A DNA stretch of 64,000 nucleotides, taken from contig DASXGN010000004.1 of assembly GCA_036489025.1 (NCBI GenBank), forward strand, positions 62,001 through 126,000, read 5' to 3'. Positions 35,967 through 43,402 of the stretch are shown here, piece by piece. How positions within the stretch are numbered: the first letter of the stretch is position 1; each line of letters opens with the position of its first letter. Under the pieces are notes generated by a model. That model was not told the origin of the DNA, ran no database searches, and saw nothing but the letters and a program-made list of their open reading frames with translations. Both the position numbers and the translations under genes were made by a program. This stretch comes from Dryocola sp036489025. GTDB taxonomy: Bacteria; Pseudomonadota; Gammaproteobacteria; Enterobacterales; Enterobacteriaceae.

Positions 35967-36533
35967 ATGACACATGAAACGCTGAGCGAAGAAAAACGCA
36001 AGATGATTGCAGGCGAGCTCTATCGCCCTGCGGATGAACAGCTGCACGCCGACCGGGTTAAAGCCCGCCATCTGGTCCATCGTTACAACCACACGGCCCC
36101 GGACGAGAAAGCGATTCGTGCAGAGTTGCTGAAGGATTTATTGGGCAGCAGCGAAGACGCCTATATTGAACCCTCGTTTCGCTGCGACTACGGCTACAAT
36201 ATTTTCCTCGGCAAAAACTTCTATGCGAACTTCGACTGCGTGATCCTCGATGTCTGCCCGGTATACATCGGTGATAACTGCATGCTGGCCCCTGGCGTTC
36301 ACATTTATACGGCAACACATCCGCTGGATGCCAAAACGCGCAACAGCGGCGTGGAGTTTGGCAAGCCGGTCACTATCGGACACAATGTCTGGATTGGCGG
36401 ACGCGCGGTAATTAATCCCGGCGTGACCATTGGCGACAACGTGGTGATTGGCTCGGGTACCGTGGTGACCAAAGATATTCCGGCCCATTGCGTCGTGGCT
36501 GGCAACCCCGCGAAGATAATCAAAAACCTCTGA
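35967..36533 (+). CDS. maa: Maltose O-acetyltransferase
   Basis: A cytoplasmic trimeric acetyltransferase (188 residues; E. coli 183) that transfers acetyl from acetyl-CoA to the C6 hydroxyl of glucose or maltose. An N-terminal maltose-acetyltransferase cap (residues about 7-60, KMIAGELYRPADEQLHADR) is followed by left-handed beta-helix hexapeptide repeats (VYIGDNCMLAPGVHIYTATHPLD with catalytic H near 117; VTIGDNVVIGSGTVVTKDIPA). It belongs to the LacA/NodL group. Shine-Dalgarno gaaagg precedes the ATG. Its physiological role is thought to be detoxification of excess sugar. Confidence 0.93.
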   Translation: MTHETLSEEKRKMIAGELYRPADEQLHADRVKARHLVHRYNHTAPDEKAIRAELLKDLLGSSEDAYIEPSFRCDYGYNIFLGKNFYANFDCVILDVCPVYIGDNCMLAPGVHIYTATHPLDAKTRNSGVEFGKPVTIGHNVWIGGRAVINPGVTIGDNVVIGSGTVVTKDIPAHCVVAGNPAKIIKNL

Positions 36534-36666
36534 CCGTGTTGGCCGCTGGGTTAACTGTTATGGTTAATTTTGGCTAATCTGTTACTTTTTTGCCGGGTGT
36601 CAGCTTCTTAAAATAGGGCTGCCGCCTTTGCGGCATTTGCACCCTACAGAAATCAGAAGGCTTTCC

Positions 36667-37143
36667 ATGACCGAAATCCAGCGCCTGCTCAACGATACGA
36701 TTGAACAACTGAACGTTGCCGAAAAGCGAGACAACCGCCCGCGCTTCAGCATCAGCTTTATTCGTAAGCATCCCGGTTTATTTATCGGTATGTGGGTTGG
36801 CTGGTTTGCCACGCTGATAGTGATGATGCAATCGGACACCCTGGCGGGCTCGGTTTGGCTGCTGAACGTGCTCTTCGTGCTGCTCAACGGCTTCTTTTTC
36901 TTTGATGTGAACCCGCGCTACCGCTACAGCGACATCGACGTGCTCGACCTGCGGGTTTGCTACAACGGCGAATGGTACAACACCCGCCATGTTCCTTCGT
37001 CGCTGCTCGATAATATTCTTCAGTCGCCGCGCGTGGATGCAGAGCAAAAATCGCTGCTGCACAAAATGATCGATCGCAAAGGCGAGCTGTCGTTTTACGA
37101 TGTATTCTCCGTCTCTCGCCCGCAAAAAACGGCGCAAAGCTAA
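36667..37143 (+). CDS. ylaC: Inner-membrane protein YlaC
   Basis: A 158-residue protein (E. coli YlaC 156) with two adjacent membrane helices in the middle (PGLFIGMWVGWFATLIVMMQ and VWLLNVLFVLLNGFFFF) and conserved soluble ends (MTEIQRLLNDTIEQLN; DVLDLRVCYNGEWYNTRHVP). Function is unknown. The start at 36667 matches the E. coli N-terminus and has an agaagg Shine-Dalgarno. It converges on the rpmE2-rpmJ2 pair. Confidence 0.92.
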   Translation: MTEIQRLLNDTIEQLNVAEKRDNRPRFSISFIRKHPGLFIGMWVGWFATLIVMMQSDTLAGSVWLLNVLFVLLNGFFFFDVNPRYRYSDIDVLDLRVCYNGEWYNTRHVPSSLLDNILQSPRVDAEQKSLLHKMIDRKGELSFYDVFSVSRPQKTAQS

Positions 37144-37146
37144 CAG

Positions 37147-37179
37147 AAAAAGGGGACGCCTCATCCCTGAGCCGTCCCC
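37147..37179 (-). terminator. Terminator of rpmE2-rpmJ2
   Basis: On the minus strand the stem ggggacg / cgtcccc with an inner ctca / tgag stem is followed by TTTTTC. It lies in the 50-bp gap between the convergent ylaC and rpmJ2. Confidence 0.8.
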
Positions 37180-37193
37180 CGGTATTTCCACTC

Positions 37194-37334
37194 TTAACGC
37201 CTTTTCTTCCTGCCCTGCACCGCTTTAAAACGCGGGTTGCTTTTGCAAATCACGTACAGCCTTCCCTTGCGCTTCACAATCTGGCAGTCCGGATGGCGTT
37301 GCTTTGCGCTGCGTAACGAGTTCAGCACTTTCAT
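37194..37334 (-). CDS. ykgO: Alternative ribosomal protein L36-2 (YkgO type)
   Basis: A 46-residue basic protein: MKVLNSLRSAKQRHPDCQIV...KAVQGRKKRR. It matches E. coli YkgO closely. It is the C- paralogue of L36 that lacks the complete zinc-ribbon ligand set, so it can replace zinc-binding L36 under zinc starvation. It starts 3 bp after the rpmE2 stop and is cotranscribed with it under a Zur-type operator. In K-12 this pair lies elsewhere, but next to ylaC in several other enterobacteria. Confidence 0.95.
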   Translation of the reverse strand: MKVLNSLRSAKQRHPDCQIVKRKGRLYVICKSNPRFKAVQGRKKRR

Positions 37335-37337
37335 CGG

Positions 37338-37595
37338 TTAAGCCTCCTTGCCAAAGAAGCGGCCAAAACGCTGCTGGAAGCGCGCCGGGCCGCCTTCTTT
37401 TTCGAAGGTTCTCTGCCTGCCGGTGTAATGTGGATGCGAAGCAGAAGAAACTTCGATGGTGATGTACGGGAACGTTTCGCCATCAAGCTCAATCTCACGA
37501 TCGGTTTTGATAGTCGAGCCGACTTTAAAGTATTCATTCGCGCTGGTGTCGTGGAACACCACGGTGCGGTAGAAAGGATGGATATCGCGTTTCAT
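37338..37595 (-). CDS. ykgM: Alternative ribosomal protein L31 type B (zinc-independent)
   Basis: An 85-residue type B L31 (E. coli YkgM 87). The signature IHPFYRTVVFHDTSANEYFKVGSTI is conserved and the CxxC zinc ligands of type A L31 are absent. It displaces zinc-loaded L31 during zinc limitation, freeing stored zinc. A Zur-type palindrome lies 17 bases before the start, and rpmJ2 follows directly. Confidence 0.95.
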   Translation of the reverse strand: MKRDIHPFYRTVVFHDTSANEYFKVGSTIKTDREIELDGETFPYITIEVSSASHPHYTGRQRTFEKEGGPARFQQRFGRFFGKEA

Positions 37596-37611
37596 AGGCT
37601 TAATCTCGATA

Positions 37612-37626
37612 TGTTATAACATAACA
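37612..37626. promoter_or_regulatory. Zur operator of the rpmE2-rpmJ2 operon
   Basis: TGTTATAACATAACA is a 6-3-6 palindrome (TGTTAT / ATAACA) matching the core of the enterobacterial Zur box, placed just upstream of the L31B gene. Derepression in zinc starvation is inferred from the known ykgMO regulation. Confidence 0.85.
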
Positions 37627-37718
37627 ATAAAATAAAAGATGAATGCCAGAAATGCAAGAGGGTTTACACAGCGGCAGGCAAAACAAAAAGCGGGCACATC
37701 GTCATGTGCCCGCGGTGG

Positions 37719-39623
37719 TTAGAGCTTAAAGCTGGCGACCACGCGCTCAAGCTGCTGAGTTTGCTCGGACATGGACTGCGACGCGGAGGAGACCTGCTGG
37801 ACCAGCGTGGCGTTCTGCTGGGTAGTGTTATCGAGCTGGTTAATGGCCACGTTAACCTGTTCGATGCCGGTACTTTGCTCGCGGCTGGAGGACATAATCT
37901 CGCCCATCAGCGTCGTCACGTTACGCACGCCCTGCGTCAGTTCATCCATCGTCGTGCCTGCCTGAGTGACCAGATCGGTGCCGAGATTCACGTTATTGAC
38001 CGACGTTTCAATCAGCGCCTTAATTTCCCGCGCCGACTGGGCCGAACGCTGCGCCAGATTACGCACCTCAGCCGCCACCACGGCAAATCCACGCCCCTGC
38101 TCGCCCGCCCTCGCCGCTTCTACCGCGGCGTTCAGCGCCAGGATATTAGTCTGGAAAGCGATACTGTCGATAACGCCGATAATATCCACCACCTTGCCGG
38201 ACGAACTTTGGATCGCATTCATCGTGCTGACCACCTGTTTAACGACTTCCCCGCCCTTCACCGCCACGTTCGAGGCTGCGTGGGCAAGCTCGTTGGCGTG
38301 GGCCGCGTTATCCGCATTCTGCCGCACGGTGCTGGTCAGCTCTTCCATCGAGGCCGCCGTTTGCTCGATGGAGCTGGCCTGCTCTTCGGTGCGGGCCGAG
38401 AGATCCTGGTTCCCGCTCGCAATCTGGTGCGAGGCGGAGGTAATCGCGCGGGCGCTGTCGCCCACCTGGCGCAGCATATTTTGCAGGTGAGAAATCACGT
38501 CGTTAAAACTATTGATGATGGCGTTAAATTCCGGGCTGCTGCTCGGCTCAAGGCGCTGGGTTAAATCCGCCCCGCCTGAAGAAAGGCGGCTGATATTTTT
38601 ATTCAGCTCCGCCAGCCGGCGCATAAAGCTGCGGATAAACAGCACCAGCACGCCGAGCAGCAGCAGGGCCATCGGCAGCTGCACCATGCTCAGGCGCATC
38701 ATGATGGTGTCGGTTTGTTTGGTCAGCAGCGCCGTCGGCAGATCGACCGCGAGGATCCACGGGCTGCCTTTAATCGCCTGCAGCATGACGGTATGCGATT
38801 CACCGTTGTTATCGTATTCCCGCTCGCTGTCCTTCGCCGCCTCAAAGCCCGGCAGAATTTCCTGCACCGCCTTCGCCATCGGCACCGATTCGCTCATCGC
38901 AGAAAGGTTGCTCAGGCTGGCGGCCTTACCGATCTGATCGGCGTTACCGACAACTTTCCCGTCGGCCTCGATAATCAGCACCTGGCCCTGAATATTGTCG
39001 CCCATCTGCTTCGCCAGCTGATTGAAGAAGCCCAGCGTGACGTCGATGGTCGCTACGCCCCACGGCTGCCCGTCCTTGTTTATCGCCATTGCGCAGTTGG
39101 TGCGCGGCTGCGGGCTGGCGTCATCCTGATAGGCGTTCGCCCAGGCGCACTGCCCGGCAGGCGAGGCCAGGCCGGATTTATACCAAACCTGCTCGTAATA
39201 ATTTGGCGCCGCGTCGGAGTTCCAGTAGGTATTTTCTTCCAGCTTATTGCCCGCGCCGCGGGCGAAGAAGGTGCTGAATTTATTGCGCCCGGCCTCGCGT
39301 TTTTCCGGCAGCGGCCAGATGCCCCCGCCAAAAACGTTCACGTCCTGATACTGATCGACCAAAGAAGGCAGCAGGCGATTGATATCATCGCTTTGCATGG
39401 CGGCAACGGACTGCGTAATGCTGCGCATTTGCGCCTGCACTCGGTTCATCTGCTCGACGATATTCACCGCTACGTTTGCCACCTCGTAGCGGATCAGCTG
39501 CGTTTCATTGCGTTTAATCTGCGGGGTGACGAAATAGTGAATAACCAGCGAAGTTACGAGGGTAAGCAGCAGAAAGAAAAGACATAGCGAAACGATAAAA
39601 CGGGACTGCGTTGTTTTTAGCAT
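37719..39623 (-). CDS. Methyl-accepting chemotaxis protein
   Basis: A 634-residue chemoreceptor. N-terminal membrane helix (FIVSLCLFFLLLTLVTSLVIHYF), a long periplasmic double-Cache-type sensor (about 35-310), second helix (MVQLPMALLLLGVLVLFI), a HAMP linker, and a cytoplasmic signalling tip with the highly conserved EEQASSIEQTAASMEELT and hairpin VIDSIAFQTNILALNAAVEAARAGEQGRGFAVVA. The C-terminus ends SFKL with no NWETF-type CheR/CheB tether, so it depends on other receptors for adaptation. The ligand is unknown; dCache receptors often sense amino acids or organic acids. It is absent from this site in K-12. Confidence 0.93.
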   Translation of the reverse strand: MLKTTQSRFIVSLCLFFLLLTLVTSLVIHYFVTPQIKRNETQLIRYEVANVAVNIVEQMNRVQAQMRSITQSVAAMQSDDINRLLPSLVDQYQDVNVFGGGIWPLPEKREAGRNKFSTFFARGAGNKLEENTYWNSDAAPNYYEQVWYKSGLASPAGQCAWANAYQDDASPQPRTNCAMAINKDGQPWGVATIDVTLGFFNQLAKQMGDNIQGQVLIIEADGKVVGNADQIGKAASLSNLSAMSESVPMAKAVQEILPGFEAAKDSEREYDNNGESHTVMLQAIKGSPWILAVDLPTALLTKQTDTIMMRLSMVQLPMALLLLGVLVLFIRSFMRRLAELNKNISRLSSGGADLTQRLEPSSSPEFNAIINSFNDVISHLQNMLRQVGDSARAITSASHQIASGNQDLSARTEEQASSIEQTAASMEELTSTVRQNADNAAHANELAHAASNVAVKGGEVVKQVVSTMNAIQSSSGKVVDIIGVIDSIAFQTNILALNAAVEAARAGEQGRGFAVVAAEVRNLAQRSAQSAREIKALIETSVNNVNLGTDLVTQAGTTMDELTQGVRNVTTLMGEIMSSSREQSTGIEQVNVAINQLDNTTQQNATLVQQVSSASQSMSEQTQQLERVVASFKL

Positions 39624-39934
39624 GGCGATGGCACCTGGAGGTAAAAGCGAAGCGCTTGAGGTTGACTACGGCTTCCCATCGGCAAACTTGAGACTTTCAT
39701 AAATGTAAGCAGTGATTAAATATAACGCCGAATAATTAATTATCAGTAAATTCCAGCAGATAACCAAAAGCCCTGAAACATTTAGTCATACTTTGTCCGT
39801 TAGCTTAAACCCGACAAAGCTTAGACCCCCTTCGCGTCATACCTTAGAAGATAACAATATTGGGCGGCGCAAATGGCTTGCGGCAATGTAATTTCCACAG
39901 GCAAAACGCCCTCTTACCCCTGAAGGAATTTCCC
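39624..39934. other. Intergenic region upstream of the oxygenase/ABC operon
   Basis: About 310 bp between the divergent chemoreceptor gene and the Cys-rich leader. It must hold both promoters. I see no MetJ box repeats (AGACGTCT) and no clear riboswitch fold. The right part (39700-39870) is AT-rich and is the likely promoter zone of the sulfur operon. Confidence 0.4.
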
Positions 39935-40072
39935 ATGATGCAGCCCCGCTGTTGTGCCCAATGTTGTGCCAGGTCGTCAGAACGCTATCCCAAAAACTTA
40001 GACTTAACCGGAGCCCGCTATGAGCACAGCCAACGCCCAGTCTCTGCCCATTCTCGATCTTTCACAGCTTAA
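39935..40072 (+). CDS. Cys-rich leader peptide (putative attenuator uORF)
   Basis: A 45-codon open frame with a well-placed Shine-Dalgarno gaagga (39922-39927) begins MMQPRCCAQCCARSS. Four cysteines, all TGT codons, occupy positions 6, 7, 10 and 11 as two adjacent pairs inside a near-perfect direct repeat (tgttgtgcc). Translation would run past the ATG of the downstream oxygenase gene (40020) and end at 40072 in another frame, so its ribosomes compete with, or are coupled to, oxygenase initiation. By analogy with known amino-acid leader peptides, ribosome pausing at the Cys codons could report low Cys-tRNA. That this ORF is translated is inference; no known family name is assigned. Confidence 0.55.
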   Translation: MMQPRCCAQCCARSSERYPKNLDLTGARYEHSQRPVSAHSRSFTA

Positions 40073-41057
40073 CGGCGGCGTCACCGACCGCGACGCCTTC
40101 CTGAGCCAGCTGCGCCGCGCGGCGCGTGAGGTGGGTTTCTTCTACCTGATCAATCACGGCATCAGCCCCGAGCTACAGCAGGCGGTTCAGGACGAAGCGC
40201 GTCAGTTTTTCGCTCTGCCGGATGCGGAAAAGCAAAAGGTGGCGATGATTCACTCCCCGCATTTTCGCGGCTACAACCGGGCGGCAAGCGAACTAACCCG
40301 CGGCAAGCCCGACTGGCGCGAGCAGTTCGATCTGGGAGCCGAACGCCCTGCGCTCTCCGTTAGCGAAGGCGATCCCGGCTGGCTTCGTCTTCAGGGCCCT
40401 AACCTTTGGCCTGAAGCTTTACCAGAGCTTAAACCCACGCTTTTACAGTGGCAGCGTGAAATGACCGCCGTCGCGCTGAAGCTGCTGCGCACCTTTGCCG
40501 AGGCGCTCTCCCTGCCCGTGAACAGCTTCGATCCCCTTTACGGCAGCCAACCGAACGAACATATCAAACTGATTCGCTATCCGGGCCAGCAGGCCACCGT
40601 GGGCAGCCAGGGCGTAGGTGCACATAAGGATTCCGGCTTCCTGAGCTTCCTGCTCCAGGACCAGCAAAAAGGATTACAGGTTGAGGTCACCCCGGATAAC
40701 TGGATCGACGCCGTTCCGCTGCCCGGCAGCTTCGTGGTGAATATCGGCGAACTGCTGGAGCTGGCGACCAACGGCTACCTGCGCGCCACCGTACACCGCG
40801 TTATTTCGCCGCCGCCGAATGAAGAACGCCTGTCCATCGCCTTTTTCCTCGGCGCGCAGCTTGATGCCGTCGTGCCGGTCTACGCTTTGCCACCCGAGCT
40901 GGCGAGTGAGGCACACGGCCCGGAAAGCGATCCGCGCAACCCGCTGCTGCGCGACGTGGGCTGGAACTATCTGAAAGGTCGCCTGCGCTCTCATCCGGAC
41001 GTCGCGGAGCGCTATTACCCGGACGTGCTGCGCAACAGCGCAGAATTAATCGCTTAA
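40020..41057 (+). CDS. Isopenicillin-N-synthase-like 2OG/Fe(II) oxygenase
   Basis: A 345-residue cytoplasmic non-heme iron dioxygenase. An N-terminal DIOX_N domain (LPILDLSQLNGG...GFFYLINHGI) precedes the jelly-roll core. Iron ligands are H202 and D204 (GAHKDSG) and H259 (ATVHRVIS); the RxS co-substrate motif is R270-S272 (ERLSIAF). The family includes plant ACC oxidase and gibberellin oxidases; the substrate here is unknown. It heads an operon with MetQ-, MetN- and MetI-like genes, so oxidation of an imported sulfur compound (methionine derivative, thioether or sulfonate) is a reasonable guess. Shine-Dalgarno ccggag is 6 bases before the ATG. Confidence 0.85.
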   Translation: MSTANAQSLPILDLSQLNGGVTDRDAFLSQLRRAAREVGFFYLINHGISPELQQAVQDEARQFFALPDAEKQKVAMIHSPHFRGYNRAASELTRGKPDWREQFDLGAERPALSVSEGDPGWLRLQGPNLWPEALPELKPTLLQWQREMTAVALKLLRTFAEALSLPVNSFDPLYGSQPNEHIKLIRYPGQQATVGSQGVGAHKDSGFLSFLLQDQQKGLQVEVTPDNWIDAVPLPGSFVVNIGELLELATNGYLRATVHRVISPPPNEERLSIAFFLGAQLDAVVPVYALPPELASEAHGPESDPRNPLLRDVGWNYLKGRLRSHPDVAERYYPDVLRNSAELIA

Positions 41058-41088
41058 TCCCATGCCAGAAACTCATAAGGAAAAATCC

Positions 41089-41898
41089 ATGAAACGTGCC
41101 TCTTTTAAACTGGCAGGAATCGCCCTGTCTTTGACGCTGGCCTTTAGCGCCCACGCAGCCGAAACGTTACGTATCGCCGCCGATCCGGTACCGCACGCGG
41201 AGATCCTCGCCTTCGTGCAGAAACTTGATCCCAACCTGAAGCTGAAAATCGTTGAGTTAAGCAACGGCGTGAACGCCAACGAGCTGCTGGCGAACGGCGA
41301 CGTGGATGCCAACTACTTCCAGCACGTGCCCTATCTTAAGGATCAGGAAAAAGCGCTGGGTAAAAGCTTCAGCATCGCCGCCACGGTGCATATTGAACCG
41401 TTAGGCATTTATTCCCACAAATACAAAGATCTTAAGTCAGTGCCGGAAAACGCCACTATCGCGCTGCCGAACAACGTCACCAACCTGAGCCGCGCGCTTT
41501 ATCTTTTGCAGGACAAAGGGCTAATCACCCTCAAGCCCGAGTTTAAAGACGCGTCGATCAATCAGGCCACGCCGAGGGACATCGCCAGCAATCCGAAGCA
41601 GCTGAAGATCGTTGAGATTGAGGCCCCGCAGCTGCCGCGCTCGCTGGACGACGTGGATCTGGCGGTGATCAACGGCAACTATGCGCTGGAGGCCGGGTTA
41701 ACGCCGTCCAAAGATTCGCTGGGGCTGGAAAGCGCCACGCACAATCCTTACGCCAATATTCTGGTGACCAATCCGGACCTGGCGAACGATCCGCGCATCA
41801 AAGAGCTGGCAAAAGACCTGCAGTCTCCGCAGGTGGCCGAGTTTATCCGCAAACAGTTTAACGGCTCGGTTATTCCGGTCGCCGCCCCGCAATCATGA
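41089..41898 (+). CDS. MetQ/NlpA-family substrate-binding protein
   Basis: A 269-residue periplasmic binding protein of the NlpA/MetQ family. The signal peptide (residues 1-22, ending SAHA) is of the ordinary type: unlike E. coli MetQ there is no lipobox Cys, so the protein should be soluble in the periplasm. Family motifs VPHAEIL, DANYFQHVPYL and ALPNNVTNLSRALYLLQ are present. Start at 41089 with aagga; an ATG nine codons upstream is rejected. It is 31 bp after the oxygenase gene and overlaps metN-like by 4 bases. Ligand probably methionine or a related sulfur compound. Confidence 0.9.
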   Translation: MKRASFKLAGIALSLTLAFSAHAAETLRIAADPVPHAEILAFVQKLDPNLKLKIVELSNGVNANELLANGDVDANYFQHVPYLKDQEKALGKSFSIAATVHIEPLGIYSHKYKDLKSVPENATIALPNNVTNLSRALYLLQDKGLITLKPEFKDASINQATPRDIASNPKQLKIVEIEAPQLPRSLDDVDLAVINGNYALEAGLTPSKDSLGLESATHNPYANILVTNPDLANDPRIKELAKDLQSPQVAEFIRKQFNGSVIPVAAPQS

Positions 41899-42686
41899 TC
41901 GTCCTTGAGCGGCTGAGCAAAGTGTATGCCGGAGAAGGCCAACCGGCACTGGACTCCATCTCCCTGAGCGTGCCCGACGGCGCGGTCTACGGCATTCTCG
42001 GACGCAGCGGCGCCGGGAAAAGCACCCTGATCCGCTGTCTCAATCTGCTGGAGCGGCCCACCTCGGGCCGCATCATCATGGACGGCAAAGAGATAACCGA
42101 ACTGAACCAGCGCGAGCTGCGGCTGCATCGCCAGCGCACGGGAATGGTGTTCCAGCACTTCAATTTAATCCACGCGCGTAGCGTAGCGGACAATATTGCG
42201 GTACCGCTGGAAATTACCGGACAGCCGCGGGCGGCGCGTGACAAACGCGTCAAAGAGCTGCTCGATCTGGTCGGCCTGTCTGACAAGGCTCAGGCTTTTC
42301 CCTCCCAGCTTTCGGGCGGTCAAAAGCAGCGCGTGGGCATCGCTCGGGCGCTGGCTGCGCACCCCAATACTTTACTTTGCGACGAGGCGACGAGCGCGTT
42401 AGATCCGGAAACCACGGCGTCGATTCTGGCGCTGCTGGCCGACATCAACCGCCAGCTCGGCCTGACCATCGTGCTGATCACCCATCAGCTGGAGGTCGTC
42501 AAGGCGATTTGCGACCACGCGGCCCTGCTGGAAAAAGGCAGGCTGGTGGAAAGCGGCCCTCTGTCAGATTTACTGCTCGATCCATACTCGCGCCTGCGCG
42601 ACGCCCTGCTGCCCAACCGGGAAGCGGAGCAGGCATTTTTACGCCGTCACGGAGTGGAAGGGAGGGTGTTATGCGAAGTCGCTTAG
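41895..42686 (+). CDS. MetN-like ABC transporter ATPase without the NIL domain
   Basis: A 263-residue ABC ATPase. Walker A is GRSGAGKST, signature LSGGQKQRVGIARAL, Walker B LLCDEATSALD, and H-loop VLITHQLE. E. coli MetN is 343 residues because of a C-terminal NIL/ACT-like domain that binds methionine and inhibits transport; this protein ends where that domain should begin, so uptake should lack methionine trans-inhibition. It overlaps the binding-protein gene (ATGA) and the permease gene (16 bases), so the three are tightly coupled. Confidence 0.93.
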   Translation: MIVLERLSKVYAGEGQPALDSISLSVPDGAVYGILGRSGAGKSTLIRCLNLLERPTSGRIIMDGKEITELNQRELRLHRQRTGMVFQHFNLIHARSVADNIAVPLEITGQPRAARDKRVKELLDLVGLSDKAQAFPSQLSGGQKQRVGIARALAAHPNTLLCDEATSALDPETTASILALLADINRQLGLTIVLITHQLEVVKAICDHAALLEKGRLVESGPLSDLLLDPYSRLRDALLPNREAEQAFLRRHGVEGRVLCEVA

Positions 42687-43342
42687 CCTGGGAAGATCTG
42701 TGGCCGCTGCTGTGGGACGGCACGCTTGATACGCTTTATATGGTTGGCCTCGCGGCGCTGTTTACCGTGCTGATTGGCCTGCCGCTGGGCGTGCTGCTGT
42801 TTATCACGCGTCGCGACGGCGTACTGCCCGCACCGCGCGCTAACCAAATTATCGGCAGCGTTGTGAACGTGGGCCGTTCGCTGCCGTTTATTGTCCTGCT
42901 GATTGCGCTGATTCCCCTCACGCGCATCATCGTCGGCACCACGCTCGGCAGTACCGCAGCCGTGGTGCCCATCACCATCGGCGCTTTTCCGTTCTTTGCC
43001 CGCGTGGTGGAAAGCGCGCTGGATGAGGTGGACAAAGGGCGCATCGAGGCCATTCTTTCGATGGGCGGTAACGCGTGGCACGCGATCGGCAAAGTGTTGC
43101 TCCCCGAAGCTCTGCCCGCGCTGCTCGCTGGCGTCACGCTGACCGTCGTCATGCTGATTGGCTTCTCCTCCATGGCGGGCGTCATCGGCGGCGGCGGTTT
43201 GGGAGACCTGGCTATTCGCTACGGCTACCAGCGCTTTAACAACCAGGTGATGGTCGGCACGGTGGTCATTCTGGTTGTGATGGTGCAGCTGGTGCAAAGC
43301 GTTGGCGACCGGTTGGTACGCAGGCTTGCGCATCGGCGATAG
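42671..43342 (+). CDS. MetI-like ABC transporter permease
   Basis: A 223-residue inner-membrane permease with about five helices and the coupling motif EAILSMGGNAWHAIGKVLLPEALPALLAG (EAA-type loop, residues about 120-150). It closely follows the MetI pattern (E. coli MetI 217), including GFSSMAGVIGGGGLGDLAIRYGYQRF. The ATG at 42671 lies inside the end of the ATPase gene and is preceded by ggaggg. It ends the operon; the next gene converges. Confidence 0.92.
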   Translation: MRSRLAWEDLWPLLWDGTLDTLYMVGLAALFTVLIGLPLGVLLFITRRDGVLPAPRANQIIGSVVNVGRSLPFIVLLIALIPLTRIIVGTTLGSTAAVVPITIGAFPFFARVVESALDEVDKGRIEAILSMGGNAWHAIGKVLLPEALPALLAGVTLTVVMLIGFSSMAGVIGGGGLGDLAIRYGYQRFNNQVMVGTVVILVVMVQLVQSVGDRLVRRLAHRR

Positions 43343-43402
43343 CCAACGCTCCCTCTTTTAAAAACGCGGGCGGACAAGCACGGCGCTTTCCGCCAGCCAC
43401 GG

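Noticed and set aside
37152..37179. Possible regulatory RNA fold between ylaC and rpmJ2
   Set aside because: Better explained as the intrinsic terminator of the minus-strand ribosomal protein genes.
38715..39587. 290-codon open frame opposite the chemoreceptor gene
   Set aside because: Its translation is Arg/His/Gln-rich without domain features and mirrors the codon pattern of the real gene on the other strand.
39676..39702. GCCGATGG as a sigma-28 -10 element for the chemoreceptor
   Set aside because: The expected TAAA -35 is not at the right distance (TTAT found).
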